Assembly: GCF_001243045.1 (NCBI RefSeq)
Contig: NZ_LN849007.1
Location: 1,578,989-1,642,988 of the forward strand
Reading direction: 5' to 3'
Length of the DNA: 64,000 nucleotides
Origin: Clostridium niameyense
GTDB lineage: Bacteria; Bacillota; Clostridia; Clostridiales; Clostridiaceae
This document shows positions 18,767 to 27,140 of this stretch, piece after piece (position 1 is the stretch's first letter; each line of letters begins with the position of its first letter). The position numbers were made by a program, and so were the translations under genes. The notes below the pieces were generated by a model. That model had not been told where the DNA came from, did not search any database, and saw only the letters and a list, made by a program, of their open reading frames with translations.

Positions 18767-20008
18767 TTAAAAGATATCTTCATTAGAACTCAAATCTATG
18801 TTAAGAGCTTGCTCTGCTAATCTTACATTATATTTTTTTATATAAGCTATTTTATCTTCCATGTCTTTAGTTGATCTCTCATTTTCTTTAGCTTGTTTTA
18901 CCACCATATGCATCTTTTTTAATATGGTATCTATAGCTACTTTTCCTTCTATGGAAGCCTTACATTTTTCATCCCTACTATATATACTCTCTATATGATT
19001 TTTTATTTCTCTAAACTTTCTAACATAATCATTTATTTTATCATCAAAAGGATTTATTATTCTTAAAATTTCTTCCTCTATTTGTTCTACATCTTTAACT
19101 TTATTCCAAAGTACATATTTTAATGATTCAAAATCCTCTAATATAACCTTGGATCTTCCTTCATATACTGCATTACCTTGCAAAACTTTTAAACATTCAT
19201 TTTGTCTTCTATCTGAAATTACTATTCCTCTCATGCTAAGAGCAGTAATCAATTTTTCAAAATTATAATAAATATCTTCACTTATTTCTATCACTCTAGC
19301 TCTTTTTTGAAGAGCATATATTTCTTCTAAACTTATAGTAGCTTTCTCTTCATCTTTATTTAAACTTTTACTTGCTCTTTTATTTATATAGTTTTTATGC
19401 ATTTTAACTCTGTTTTCCATGTCTTTTACATAGTCTAAAATATCTCTAAATATGATTCTATCATAAAGTGCATTTAATTCATCTTCTTCTGGAAGTTCGT
19501 TACTGGCACAAAACATAGTTATTAAAGGTACCTCTACTGGTTTTCCATCATTATAAAATATTTTTTCGTTTAAAAGAGGTAATAATATATTTAAGGTAGG
19601 CTCATTGGATTTCCATATTTCATCTATAAAAGCTATATGTGCCTCTGGAAGCTTACCATCAGTTTTTCTTGAAAACTTACCTTGTTCCATAGCTTTTATA
19701 CTATATGGTCCTATTATTTCAGCAGGATCTGAAGTCTTATTTAAAAGCCACTGGAAATATTTAGCACCTTGTATTCTACTACATAATTCATAAACTAAAA
19801 GACTCTTTGCTGTTCCTGGAGGACCATATAAAAATACATGTTGACCTATAATTAAAGCCCTCATAGCATCTTTTATAACTTCTTCGCGTTCTACGAAAAA
19901 TTCATTTAATTCATCTTCTATCTTGTGTAGCTTTTCCACCCCAGATTTACTTAAATTATCTATTTCATTCTTTGAAAGTTTAATATTTTTTTTTTCTGCT
20001 GAAGCCAT
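18767..20008 (-). CDS. MoxR-family AAA+ ATPase (RavA-like)
   Basis: A 413-residue AAA+ ATPase. Walker A GPPGTAKS at 62-69, Walker B FIDE at about 127-130 followed by IWKSNEPTLN (the MoxR/RavA signature), sensor 1 FCASNELP, and an arginine-finger region NALYDRIIFR. The C-terminal 130 residues are helical. It is the first gene of the operon with the VWA and BRCT proteins. MoxR ATPases remodel or load cofactors into protein complexes together with a VWA partner. Confidence 0.88.
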   Translation of the reverse strand: MASAEKKNIKLSKNEIDNLSKSGVEKLHKIEDELNEFFVEREEVIKDAMRALIIGQHVFLYGPPGTAKSLLVYELCSRIQGAKYFQWLLNKTSDPAEIIGPYSIKAMEQGKFSRKTDGKLPEAHIAFIDEIWKSNEPTLNILLPLLNEKIFYNDGKPVEVPLITMFCASNELPEEDELNALYDRIIFRDILDYVKDMENRVKMHKNYINKRASKSLNKDEEKATISLEEIYALQKRARVIEISEDIYYNFEKLITALSMRGIVISDRRQNECLKVLQGNAVYEGRSKVILEDFESLKYVLWNKVKDVEQIEEEILRIINPFDDKINDYVRKFREIKNHIESIYSRDEKCKASIEGKVAIDTILKKMHMVVKQAKENERSTKDMEDKIAYIKKYNVRLAEQALNIDLSSNEDIF

Positions 20009-20065
20009 TAATATATCCTCCCATAATTATAAAATTGTTTATTTATAAAATTGTTTATTTATAAA

Positions 20066-20098
20066 CAAAAGCATCTGTAAACATTACAGGTGCTTTTG
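20066..20098 (-). terminator. Terminator of the cyclodeaminase-like genes
   Basis: 15-bp arms (20066-20080 and 20084-20098, one G-T pair) around a 3-base loop, followed by T-rich DNA on the minus strand. Two tandem copies of a TATAAAATTGTTTATT unit adjoin it (about 20029-20060). Confidence 0.85.
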
Positions 20099-20128
20099 CC
20101 TATAAAATATCTTATATATTTTTTAATT

Positions 20129-21214
20129 TTATTTAACAACGCCATTTCTTACATTCATAATAAAGTCTTGGCTATTTGCAACTATTGTTCTAACTTCAAG
20201 AGTTCCTCTATCTGATAATTTATTAACTGAGAATTCTTGAATATCTATTGAGTATATAAATACTGGTCTTACTGTACCATCTTTTCTTGTATAAGATGGT
20301 GTCATGTTACCAGCTGCTATTGTGTGTAATACTGTAGATAAGCATATAAGCATTGTTGCTTTTCTTGTATGCTTTCTCATAGCATCTTGTGCTTCATATA
20401 CATTATCGTATACGCATGGTAAATTAAATCTATCTCTTATAGTACCTGCAAGTATAACTGGAACATCGTGATCTACACATGCTTTTAATATTCCATCTTT
20501 AACTTTTCCTGTTGAGAAGAATTCTTCTAATGAGCCTGCTTTTCTTACCTCATTTATAGAATCAACATAGTTGTAATGTTCTTCTTTATCATAATTGAAA
20601 GTTTCTTGACCTAATACAGTTCCGAACATACCCATTTCAAGATCATAACTTCCAAGTGTATTTCCTGAGAAAAGTGCATTTACGTATCCATTAGATACAA
20701 GATCTGCAAAAGCATCTCTTGTTTCTTTATCCAACGCAACTGATGGTCCTAATACCCATACTATATGTCCATCATGTTCTTTTTCATATTGTAGTCTTTC
20801 ATATAAATCATCATAATCTTTTGAGAAAGCTGTTTCTCTTGATCTTCCTGTTCTGAAAGCAAATTGGTCATTATTTCCTTCTTTTGATAAGAAACCACCT
20901 TTGTATAAATAAATACCTTCAGTACCATCTTCAGTTCTTCCTACTACAATCTTATCTCCAACATGTGCATGTCTAAATTCAATTACATCTATTCCGCCTT
21001 CATCATTTACTCTTGCAACTGAGTCCATACGACTTTCATTTGCAAGAACCCATTTTCCATTAACCTTAAAATATTCTGGATATATTGAAAGTGCGTGGTA
21101 ATGTCTTGGCACTACTCCTTCTTTAACGACTTCCACAGTTTTTGCATCTGGTGCATTTCTAAAAAACTCATCTGAAAAATCTGGTGGGGTAAACTTAGCT
21201 AATTCAAAACTCAT
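20129..21214 (-). CDS. TIGR00300-family protein (archaeal-type ornithine cyclodeaminase-like), diverged copy
   Basis: 361 residues, paralogous to the next gene: both open MSFEL.KFTPPDF and share YPEYxKVNGKW, HxGHIVWVLGPxV, GNxxxxxDLExGxxGTxLGQ and VLHxxAAxNxTPSYT. These match the TIGR00300 / LOR-SDH family, whose archaeal members turn ornithine into proline and ammonia. In this copy the family motif SIRDDGPLP reads TIRDRFNLP, so the active site has changed. It may bind a different substrate or act as a partner subunit. It follows its paralogue by 60 bp and ends at a terminator. Confidence 0.72.
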   Translation of the reverse strand: MSFELAKFTPPDFSDEFFRNAPDAKTVEVVKEGVVPRHYHALSIYPEYFKVNGKWVLANESRMDSVARVNDEGGIDVIEFRHAHVGDKIVVGRTEDGTEGIYLYKGGFLSKEGNNDQFAFRTGRSRETAFSKDYDDLYERLQYEKEHDGHIVWVLGPSVALDKETRDAFADLVSNGYVNALFSGNTLGSYDLEMGMFGTVLGQETFNYDKEEHYNYVDSINEVRKAGSLEEFFSTGKVKDGILKACVDHDVPVILAGTIRDRFNLPCVYDNVYEAQDAMRKHTRKATMLICLSTVLHTIAAGNMTPSYTRKDGTVRPVFIYSIDIQEFSVNKLSDRGTLEVRTIVANSQDFIMNVRNGVVK

Positions 21215-21274
21215 TGTCTATTCCTCCTTAAAATTCTTAAATTTCTAATCTTTTTAATCTATATTAAACCGCTA

Positions 21275-22351
21275 TTATTTATCTAATAAATTCTTTTTAA
21301 CATTAACAACAAAATCTTGAACGTTTGTATTTATTGTTGTTATTCCAACATGTCTTCTTGCATTAGCCACTTGATTTGTAGCATATTCAGCTATATCTGC
21401 AGAATACATATAAACAGGTCTTACTTCTCCACCTTTTACAGTGTATGATGGAGTTAAGTTTGAAGCTGCTACTGAATGAAGAACTGTTGCTATTGTTATA
21501 ACTAATGTAGCTTTTTCTGTTTGTTCTTTCATGGCTTCTAAACCTTTTGATGCTTCTGCATAAACTGGAGGAAGTGGACCGTCATCTCTGATTGAACCAC
21601 AAAGTACTATTGGAATATTATTTTCCATACATGTTTTTATGAAGCCGTTTTTAACATTTCCTTCTTCTACTAATGCTTCAAGAGAACCTGCTCTTCTTGC
21701 TTCATTTATTAAGTCTAAATGGTTATAGTGTCCTAGTGGTACTGTTTCTTGTGTATATATATTTTGACCAAGAGCTGTACCTAAAAGTCCTCCTTCAAGG
21801 TCATGTGTACACATAGCATTTCCAGCCATTAATGCATTTACATATCCTTCTTTAGCTAAAGCTGAAAGAGCTACACGTGTATCGTAGTCAAATACAACTG
21901 CAGGTCCTAGAACCCATACTATGTGACCATTATGTTCTTTTTCATATTTCATTAATTCATATAACTTTTTATAATCTCTTGAATATGAAGTTTCAGGTGA
22001 TCTACCCATCTCAGTTATCATATTTGTTCCAAAACCATCTTTATATTCAAATATTCCTTCACTTGCATCTCTTTTTCTTCCAAGAATTACCTTGTCGCCT
22101 ACTTTTAATTCTTGCATTTCTACTACTTTTATAACATTATCCTTAACTATCGGTACGCAATCCATAAATCCTTTTTCAGGAAGCATCCATTTTCCATTAA
22201 CTTTATAGTATTCAGGATATATTGAAGTTAAATGAAAATTATCAGGAGCAACTCCTTCTTTAACTACTTCCCCTATTTTTACGTCTGGGGCATCTTTAAA
22301 TAAATTCTTTGTAAAATCTGGTGGGGTAAATTTTGGTAATTCAAAACTCAT
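21275..22351 (-). CDS. TIGR00300-family protein (archaeal-type ornithine cyclodeaminase-like)
   Basis: A 358-residue protein keeping the canonical family motifs: NALMAGNAMCTHDLEGGLLG, GHYNHLDLINEARRAGS, CGSIRDDGPLPPVY and VLHSVAASN. In known members this fold with NAD+ makes proline from ornithine. That reaction would feed the proline reductase branch of Stickland fermentation and would fit with the divergent amino-acid permease. The exact substrate is inferred. It starts with ATG behind GGAGG and is the first gene of a two-gene operon with its diverged paralogue. Confidence 0.75.
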   Translation of the reverse strand: MSFELPKFTPPDFTKNLFKDAPDVKIGEVVKEGVAPDNFHLTSIYPEYYKVNGKWMLPEKGFMDCVPIVKDNVIKVVEMQELKVGDKVILGRKRDASEGIFEYKDGFGTNMITEMGRSPETSYSRDYKKLYELMKYEKEHNGHIVWVLGPAVVFDYDTRVALSALAKEGYVNALMAGNAMCTHDLEGGLLGTALGQNIYTQETVPLGHYNHLDLINEARRAGSLEALVEEGNVKNGFIKTCMENNIPIVLCGSIRDDGPLPPVYAEASKGLEAMKEQTEKATLVITIATVLHSVAASNLTPSYTVKGGEVRPVYMYSADIAEYATNQVANARRHVGITTINTNVQDFVVNVKKNLLDK

Positions 22352-23023
22352 TCTAATTTCCTCCTTTAAACTTATAACTTATTTAAAATTCTAATTTATA
22401 TATATAATTTATCATATATATAATTAGAACTCTATAACACTTTAATATTAACTCTCAATATAAATTATATAAGAATGTATAAAAATTAACAACTTAAATA
22501 ATCGTTAAATTTTACACATTGTTAAACTTATTCATAAATGAGAAATAAAAAAGTTTATCATAAAATTAACAAAGTGTTCCCTTGTCATTGAGAATAATGT
22601 TTTATACTGTAAAAAAATAACTCTCATCTTGAAACATTTTCCTAACAATGACTAGAATTTAATGTTAATTTTACTCTTAATTCAATATTTCTACATCTTC
22701 TTTCAAAATCCTTCTTTATTTTGCGAAAAATATAACAGTATTTTATATTAATATATTTATTGCACAATAATTTATTTATTTTAGTTATAAGTATAATAAA
22801 TTTACTGATATAACTTCAATGTCTATAATTTATCAGAATTTTATGTTTTCCTTTCATTTCTCCATTTTAAATTGTGAAAAATAACATTAACTCATTTTTT
22901 CTCCTATTATTTCGAATTTGAGCATTTTGTTAAAAAAATATCTTGATTTTTTAACAAATTTTATTTACACTTAAGTTGGGTATACTACCCTATTACAAAT
23001 TTTATATAAGGGGTGATTATAAA
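22352..23023. other. Long divergent control region with a perfect 12-bp inverted repeat
   Basis: About 670 bp of very AT-rich DNA between the cyclodeaminase-like genes and the permease. At 22926-22937 and 22947-22958 lies TTTGTTAAAAAA / TTTTTTAACAAA, perfect arms 9 bases apart and about 65 bp before the permease start. It could be an operator; GTTAAA half-sites recur at about 22503-22508 and 22522-22527. No gene is visible. Confidence 0.5.
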
Positions 23024-24442
23024 ATGCAGAAGTCGTTAAAATTTAAAGATATGGTTCTAATGACTATGACAGCCATCTTAGGATTAAGATGGGTAGCTGT
23101 TTCAGCTAAGTATGGTGCTTCTTGTGCAGTACTTTGGGGTATCTCTGCGCTATTATTTTTTATTCCCAGCGCACTAGTTGCTGCAGAACTAGGAGGTAAA
23201 TATCCTGAGCAGGGAGGATTAAGTATCTGGGTTACAAGAGCTTATGGTGAAAAAATGGGTTTTTTGGTATCCTGGCTTAACTGGGTTAGTAAATTATTTT
23301 TCTATCCTGGCTTTGTAACATATGCAGCAGTTACATTTGCATATGTCATAGATCCTAATCTTGCAAACAACAAATTTTATAACTTATTTATGGTTTTGGG
23401 AATTTTTTGGTTTATTACTTTATGGAGTTTTAGAGGAACTGGAAATAGTAAACAATTCGCAGTTTTAGGTGGACTTGTTGGTAGTGTAATTCCAGCCTTA
23501 CTTGTTATAATATTGGGTTATGTGTCTGCTTTTGTCTTAAAAAGACCTCTTGCAACACATTATACTGTTAGTACAATGATACCAGATTTTTCAAATATAT
23601 CCAACTTAGCCTTACTATCTTCTGTAATGTTTGGATTAACAGGTGCTGAAGTAACAGCAGCATTTGCTGGTGAAGTTGAAAATGGAAAAAAGGTAATCCC
23701 TAAAGCAATTATATTTTGTGCTATATTTATAACTATATTATATATCCTATGTTCATCTGCTATCACTTTTGTAGTAAAACCAGAAGACATTGGTGCGGCA
23801 AACGGACTTATTGAAGCTTTTAGATTAATAACCGAAAAATTCGGAATTGGACACTGGTTCTTAACTTTAATGTCATTGCTTATGACTGTGGAAGCCTTAG
23901 GTGGTACTAGCTTATATATAATGTCACCTATAACAATGTTATTTGAAACTAGTAAAAAAGGTGTTCTTCCATCATCCTTAACAAAGACAAACAAAAATGG
24001 TGTTCCAACTAATGCATTATTAGTTCAAGCTGTGGGTATTTCAATAGTAATAGCAATTACAACTCTTTTGCCAACAGTTAATGCCATATATTCAATCCTT
24101 ATAATAATGACAGCTATAACAGGATTAATTCCTTATTTATTAATGTTTAGTGCTTATATAAAAATAAAGAAGAGAGAAAAAACTGAAACAAATTCAACCG
24201 AAGATTTCTATGAAATATCAAAATCAAAGAATTTTTCAATCGTAGTAGGAATCATAGGTTTTCTAAGTGTCGTTTTTGGAATAGTAACATCTTTCTTCCC
24301 ACCATCAGACTATACAACAACAAGACAAATTATATTCTTTGAATTACTAAGCATAGGTGGACCAATACTTTTAAGTTGGATTGGATGGAAAATGTTTGGT
24401 AATTACGAAAAGAAAAAGAGTCAACAAAAAATATCAGGTTAA
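23024..24442 (+). CDS. APC-family amino-acid permease
   Basis: A 472-residue permease with about 12 membrane helices. The start is the ATG at 23024 behind AAGGGGTGAT. The opening region (MTMTAILGLRWVAVSAKYG, then LVAAELGGKYPEQGG) and FGLTGAEVTAAFAGEVEN in helix 6 belong to the glutamate/GABA-type branch of the APC superfamily. Divergence from the two cyclodeaminase-like genes suggests an amino acid such as ornithine, arginine or a Stickland substrate; this is inference. It ends at a strong terminator. Confidence 0.85.
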   Translation: MQKSLKFKDMVLMTMTAILGLRWVAVSAKYGASCAVLWGISALLFFIPSALVAAELGGKYPEQGGLSIWVTRAYGEKMGFLVSWLNWVSKLFFYPGFVTYAAVTFAYVIDPNLANNKFYNLFMVLGIFWFITLWSFRGTGNSKQFAVLGGLVGSVIPALLVIILGYVSAFVLKRPLATHYTVSTMIPDFSNISNLALLSSVMFGLTGAEVTAAFAGEVENGKKVIPKAIIFCAIFITILYILCSSAITFVVKPEDIGAANGLIEAFRLITEKFGIGHWFLTLMSLLMTVEALGGTSLYIMSPITMLFETSKKGVLPSSLTKTNKNGVPTNALLVQAVGISIVIAITTLLPTVNAIYSILIIMTAITGLIPYLLMFSAYIKIKKREKTETNSTEDFYEISKSKNFSIVVGIIGFLSVVFGIVTSFFPPSDYTTTRQIIFFELLSIGGPILLSWIGWKMFGNYEKKKSQQKISG

Positions 24443-24450
24443 TTGAAATT

Positions 24451-24477
24451 AAAGGGTTACGTAGGTAACCCTTTTTA
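24451..24477 (+). terminator. Terminator of the permease gene
   Basis: Perfect 10-bp arms AAAGGGTTAC (24451-24460) and GTAACCCTTT (24465-24474), GTAG loop, then Ts. Confidence 0.92.
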
Positions 24478-25032
24478 ATTCCTTCTAATTACCAAAACGT
24501 TAAACTTCTTACCACTACCATATAAATTATCAAAACAACAAAACTTTTTAACTTCACTATATTATAAAGCAATTATTGTGCCAATGATTAAATATTATAT
24601 ATTGGTTGAAAAAATAATAAAATTCTCAAAATGCTATAGATTCACGGTATCATTTTGAGAATTTATACTTTTAGTATCATTTTGATAAGGATCTATAGGT
24701 TTTTTAAATATTTGCTATATTTTTTATCATTTAATCTTCTATTTTATTTGTTTTTTAAGTTTTCAAATTTATATATAATTTTATTAAAATATTATTTATT
24801 TTTATATCTCAATTTTAAATTAATACTCTCTTCTTTTTTATAATTGCATTTAAATTATAACATAAAATACCATAATGTGTCTAATTACAATTTCCTATAT
24901 ATTTCAATATAATCTATTAATTATAAAAATAGACATATTAAGTCTAGCATTATTATTTGTTAAATAAGTATAATTTAACTATTGTGATGAGATAATAGAT
25001 AATATCAATATAAAAAAGTGGAGGTATTATAT
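24478..25032. other. Intergenic region with a 14-bp inverted repeat
   Basis: About 550 bp with no convincing gene; a short hydrophobic open frame at 24655-24843 has no ribosome site. AAATTCTCAAAATG (24620-24633) and CATTTTGAGAATTT (24651-24664) are perfect arms with a 17-base loop. TATCATTTTGA recurs just downstream. The hairpin could be a terminator or an RNA element; nothing decides it. Confidence 0.5.
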
Positions 25033-25299
25033 ATGACTGTTATAAGTAAATTAAATGAAACTATGGAGATGCTAAAGAGTACGGAATCAAACTGTAGAAC
25101 ATTTTCTTTAGATACAGATGATCCTAATGCTAAACAACTTTTCAGTCAAATAGCTGAAAGCGTAAAAGTATGTGAAAATATGCTTCAAAGCAGAATTAAT
25201 TTTGTTATGAGCGAAGAACCTCAATATCAACCACAACAACAACAACAACAAATTCAACAACAAATTCAAATGCAACAACAACAGCAGCAACAACAATAA
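25033..25299 (+). CDS. DUF1657 protein with a poly-glutamine tail
   Basis: 88 residues from the ATG at 25033, behind GTGGAGGT. The first about 62 residues are the DUF1657 domain (TVISKLNETMEMLKSTESNC, a conserved cysteine and a helical hairpin), found in spore-forming Firmicutes, often near spoVA genes. The last about 25 residues are almost all glutamine, coded by CAA/CAG runs (25221-25296). Such tracts are unusual in bacteria and likely variable in length. Function unknown; a sporulation role is suggested only by family distribution. Confidence 0.82.
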   Translation: MTVISKLNETMEMLKSTESNCRTFSLDTDDPNAKQLFSQIAESVKVCENMLQSRINFVMSEEPQYQPQQQQQQIQQQIQMQQQQQQQQ

Positions 25300-25306
25300 T
25301 ATAATA

Positions 25307-25354
25307 TTAAGGGATTATGGGGGCATTCATATGAATGACTACATAATCCCTTAA
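25307..25354. terminator. Branched bidirectional terminator
   Basis: Outer arms TTAAGGGATTATG (25307-25319) and CATAATCCCTTAA (25342-25354) enclose an inner perfect palindrome CATTCATATGAATG (25324-25337). It lies between convergent genes and is followed by T-rich DNA. Confidence 0.85.
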
Positions 25355-25359
25355 TTATT

Positions 25360-25902
25360 TTATATTTGGAATGTTATATGCTTTCCTACTATACTGTCTA
25401 TCTTCTGTTTGTTTTCATAATCACTATAAATAGTTAACATATAATATCCAGGTTTTATTTTTGCTATTGGTTTAAATAACATGATAATACCTGTAAAAGT
25501 TCCAAATATCACTCCTAACATTATTGACAGCAACAAGGTAGATACAACTAATCCTCCAGAAGATACTGAATTCAAAAATGGTAAGGATATATATCCCATA
25601 CCATGAATTATCCCTAAAATAAATCCTATCGCTGTAGCATATATTGCTGATTTTAATACACTTTTACCCTCCTTTTTAAAAAATATACACATTTCATATA
25701 TTTCTTCTATATAATTATCTGTAAGTTTTCTACTACTTAAATTAGGTATACCATTATTATTTAAATCATCAATAACCTTTTGTAAATCACTTTCATGTTC
25801 AAAAAATTTAGTTACTCTATAAGTAAAACGAGGCAAATTCTCTAATCTTTGCTTCATTTGATTTTGTATTTGTTCTTGCATATCTGTATTATTAGATGCC
25901 AT
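25360..25902 (-). CDS. Small membrane protein of the CWB2-like operon
   Basis: 180 residues: a soluble N-terminal part (residues 20-80, with VTKFFEHESDLQKVIDDLNN resembling YflT/DUF1269-type stress domains), two glycine-rich membrane helices (about 83-110 and 118-145), then a short C-terminal tail. It overlaps the preceding gene by 11 bases, so it is translated with it. The general-stress resemblance is weak. Function unknown. Confidence 0.65.
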   Translation of the reverse strand: MASNNTDMQEQIQNQMKQRLENLPRFTYRVTKFFEHESDLQKVIDDLNNNGIPNLSSRKLTDNYIEEIYEMCIFFKKEGKSVLKSAIYATAIGFILGIIHGMGYISLPFLNSVSSGGLVVSTLLLSIMLGVIFGTFTGIIMLFKPIAKIKPGYYMLTIYSDYENKQKIDSIVGKHITFQI

Positions 25903-27127
25903 TATTATTCACCTCTTTATATTCTAAAATTCTATCTATCTCTACTTGCGTTGAATCACTAATTGAATTACTGTCTCCAACTATAAATCCGTGATTATTC
26001 AAATGCTCTTGAGGGCAATTATAAGTTGGTCTTATATTTTTAAGGTAACTCTCCACTGCATAAGGTATATTATTTTTATTTACAAATAATATAGATGAGT
26101 ATTTCCCCTTATGACATAATGCTGTGGAAGCTACTGCTACTTGCCAATCCTTAGGATTTACAAATATAAAACTATTTCCTGGCTTTGTAATACCAAAACC
26201 AAATTCCCTTTGTTGTTTTGAAAACCACCATGAAAAATTCTTACCTAAATCTTTATATCTATTAAATCCCACAACCTGATTATATATATCTTCTCCTTGC
26301 GGTATTTTCTCTACATGACCATACTTTGAAAGTTCACCTTGAACCTTTGAAGATACATGCAAATCATTTCCCAATATATAAATATAAGCCCCACCCTGTC
26401 TTGCCTTTAAAGCTTTTTTTACAGCTTCAGGAATTTTATCTTTTTCTATAAAAAAGAATCCATCACCTTTATATGAACTCCAAGAAAGCTGCTGCAATGC
26501 ATATTCTGGCTTTTCTATTGGTGCTATTATGACATTATCTTTGTGATTTCCATTCAAAGCAGATAGATAGTTATCAATATTAAAGCTTAATTCATATATA
26601 TCTTCTCCTTGTATATTAGTATATCTTAATCCTTTATCATTTAATATTCTCTCTACACCTTCTCCAATATCCCCCAATAAAATCACCTTTGTGTTTTTAT
26701 CTTCACTTATTCCCCTAGGTTTTAATCTTTCTATTTCTTTTAATGTAGATTCTGGAATGTTTTCTTTTTTAGTAAATAATATAGGGGCATCTATAGGATC
26801 ATTGCACATCCTTGCAGCTAGTATACCCTCTGTTATTTTATCATCTCTAACTAATATAACTGCATTAGGTCTATTATAATCTAAAGTAGAAGGATATGAT
26901 GTTTCACTTATAGCTCTACAGGTGTCATATAGATTTTTTCCTTCTATCCTTAAAGTATTAGATGTAATTTTAGAATCTATAGTATTTTTAGATATATAAC
27001 TTTTTATATTATAATTATAGTTATTGTGTTTATAAAATAAAATTAAATATAAAAATAATATTAAAAATATGCTGGAACAAACTATAACTATTTTGTATCT
27101 TTTATTTAACATATCACCTTTAATCAT
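25892..27127 (-). CDS. Exported protein with three CWB2-like repeats
   Basis: 411 residues with one N-terminal membrane anchor (about 13-31). The extracellular part contains three degenerate copies of the cell-wall-binding repeat 2 pattern: a hydrophobic VILVRDD or FIFVNPK strand, APILFTK, NIPESTLKEIERLKP and VILLGD. In clostridia, CWB2 triplets bind cell-wall polymer. Here the repeats are attached to a membrane anchor with no other domain. It begins 13 bases after the larger partner gene. Confidence 0.7.
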   Translation of the reverse strand: MIKGDMLNKRYKIVIVCSSIFLILFLYLILFYKHNNYNYNIKSYISKNTIDSKITSNTLRIEGKNLYDTCRAISETSYPSTLDYNRPNAVILVRDDKITEGILAARMCNDPIDAPILFTKKENIPESTLKEIERLKPRGISEDKNTKVILLGDIGEGVERILNDKGLRYTNIQGEDIYELSFNIDNYLSALNGNHKDNVIIAPIEKPEYALQQLSWSSYKGDGFFFIEKDKIPEAVKKALKARQGGAYIYILGNDLHVSSKVQGELSKYGHVEKIPQGEDIYNQVVGFNRYKDLGKNFSWWFSKQQREFGFGITKPGNSFIFVNPKDWQVAVASTALCHKGKYSSILFVNKNNIPYAVESYLKNIRPTYNCPQEHLNNHGFIVGDSNSISDSTQVEIDRILEYKEVNNNGI

Positions 27128-27140
27128 TTTTTACCTCCTG

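Noticed and set aside
22352-23023. Riboswitch in the long leader before the permease
   Set aside because: No conserved GC-containing core of a known class could be recognised; only AT-rich dyads.
24655-24843. Short hydrophobic open frame
   Set aside because: No ribosome site, Phe/Leu/Tyr-rich by AT composition, and it starts inside a hairpin arm.
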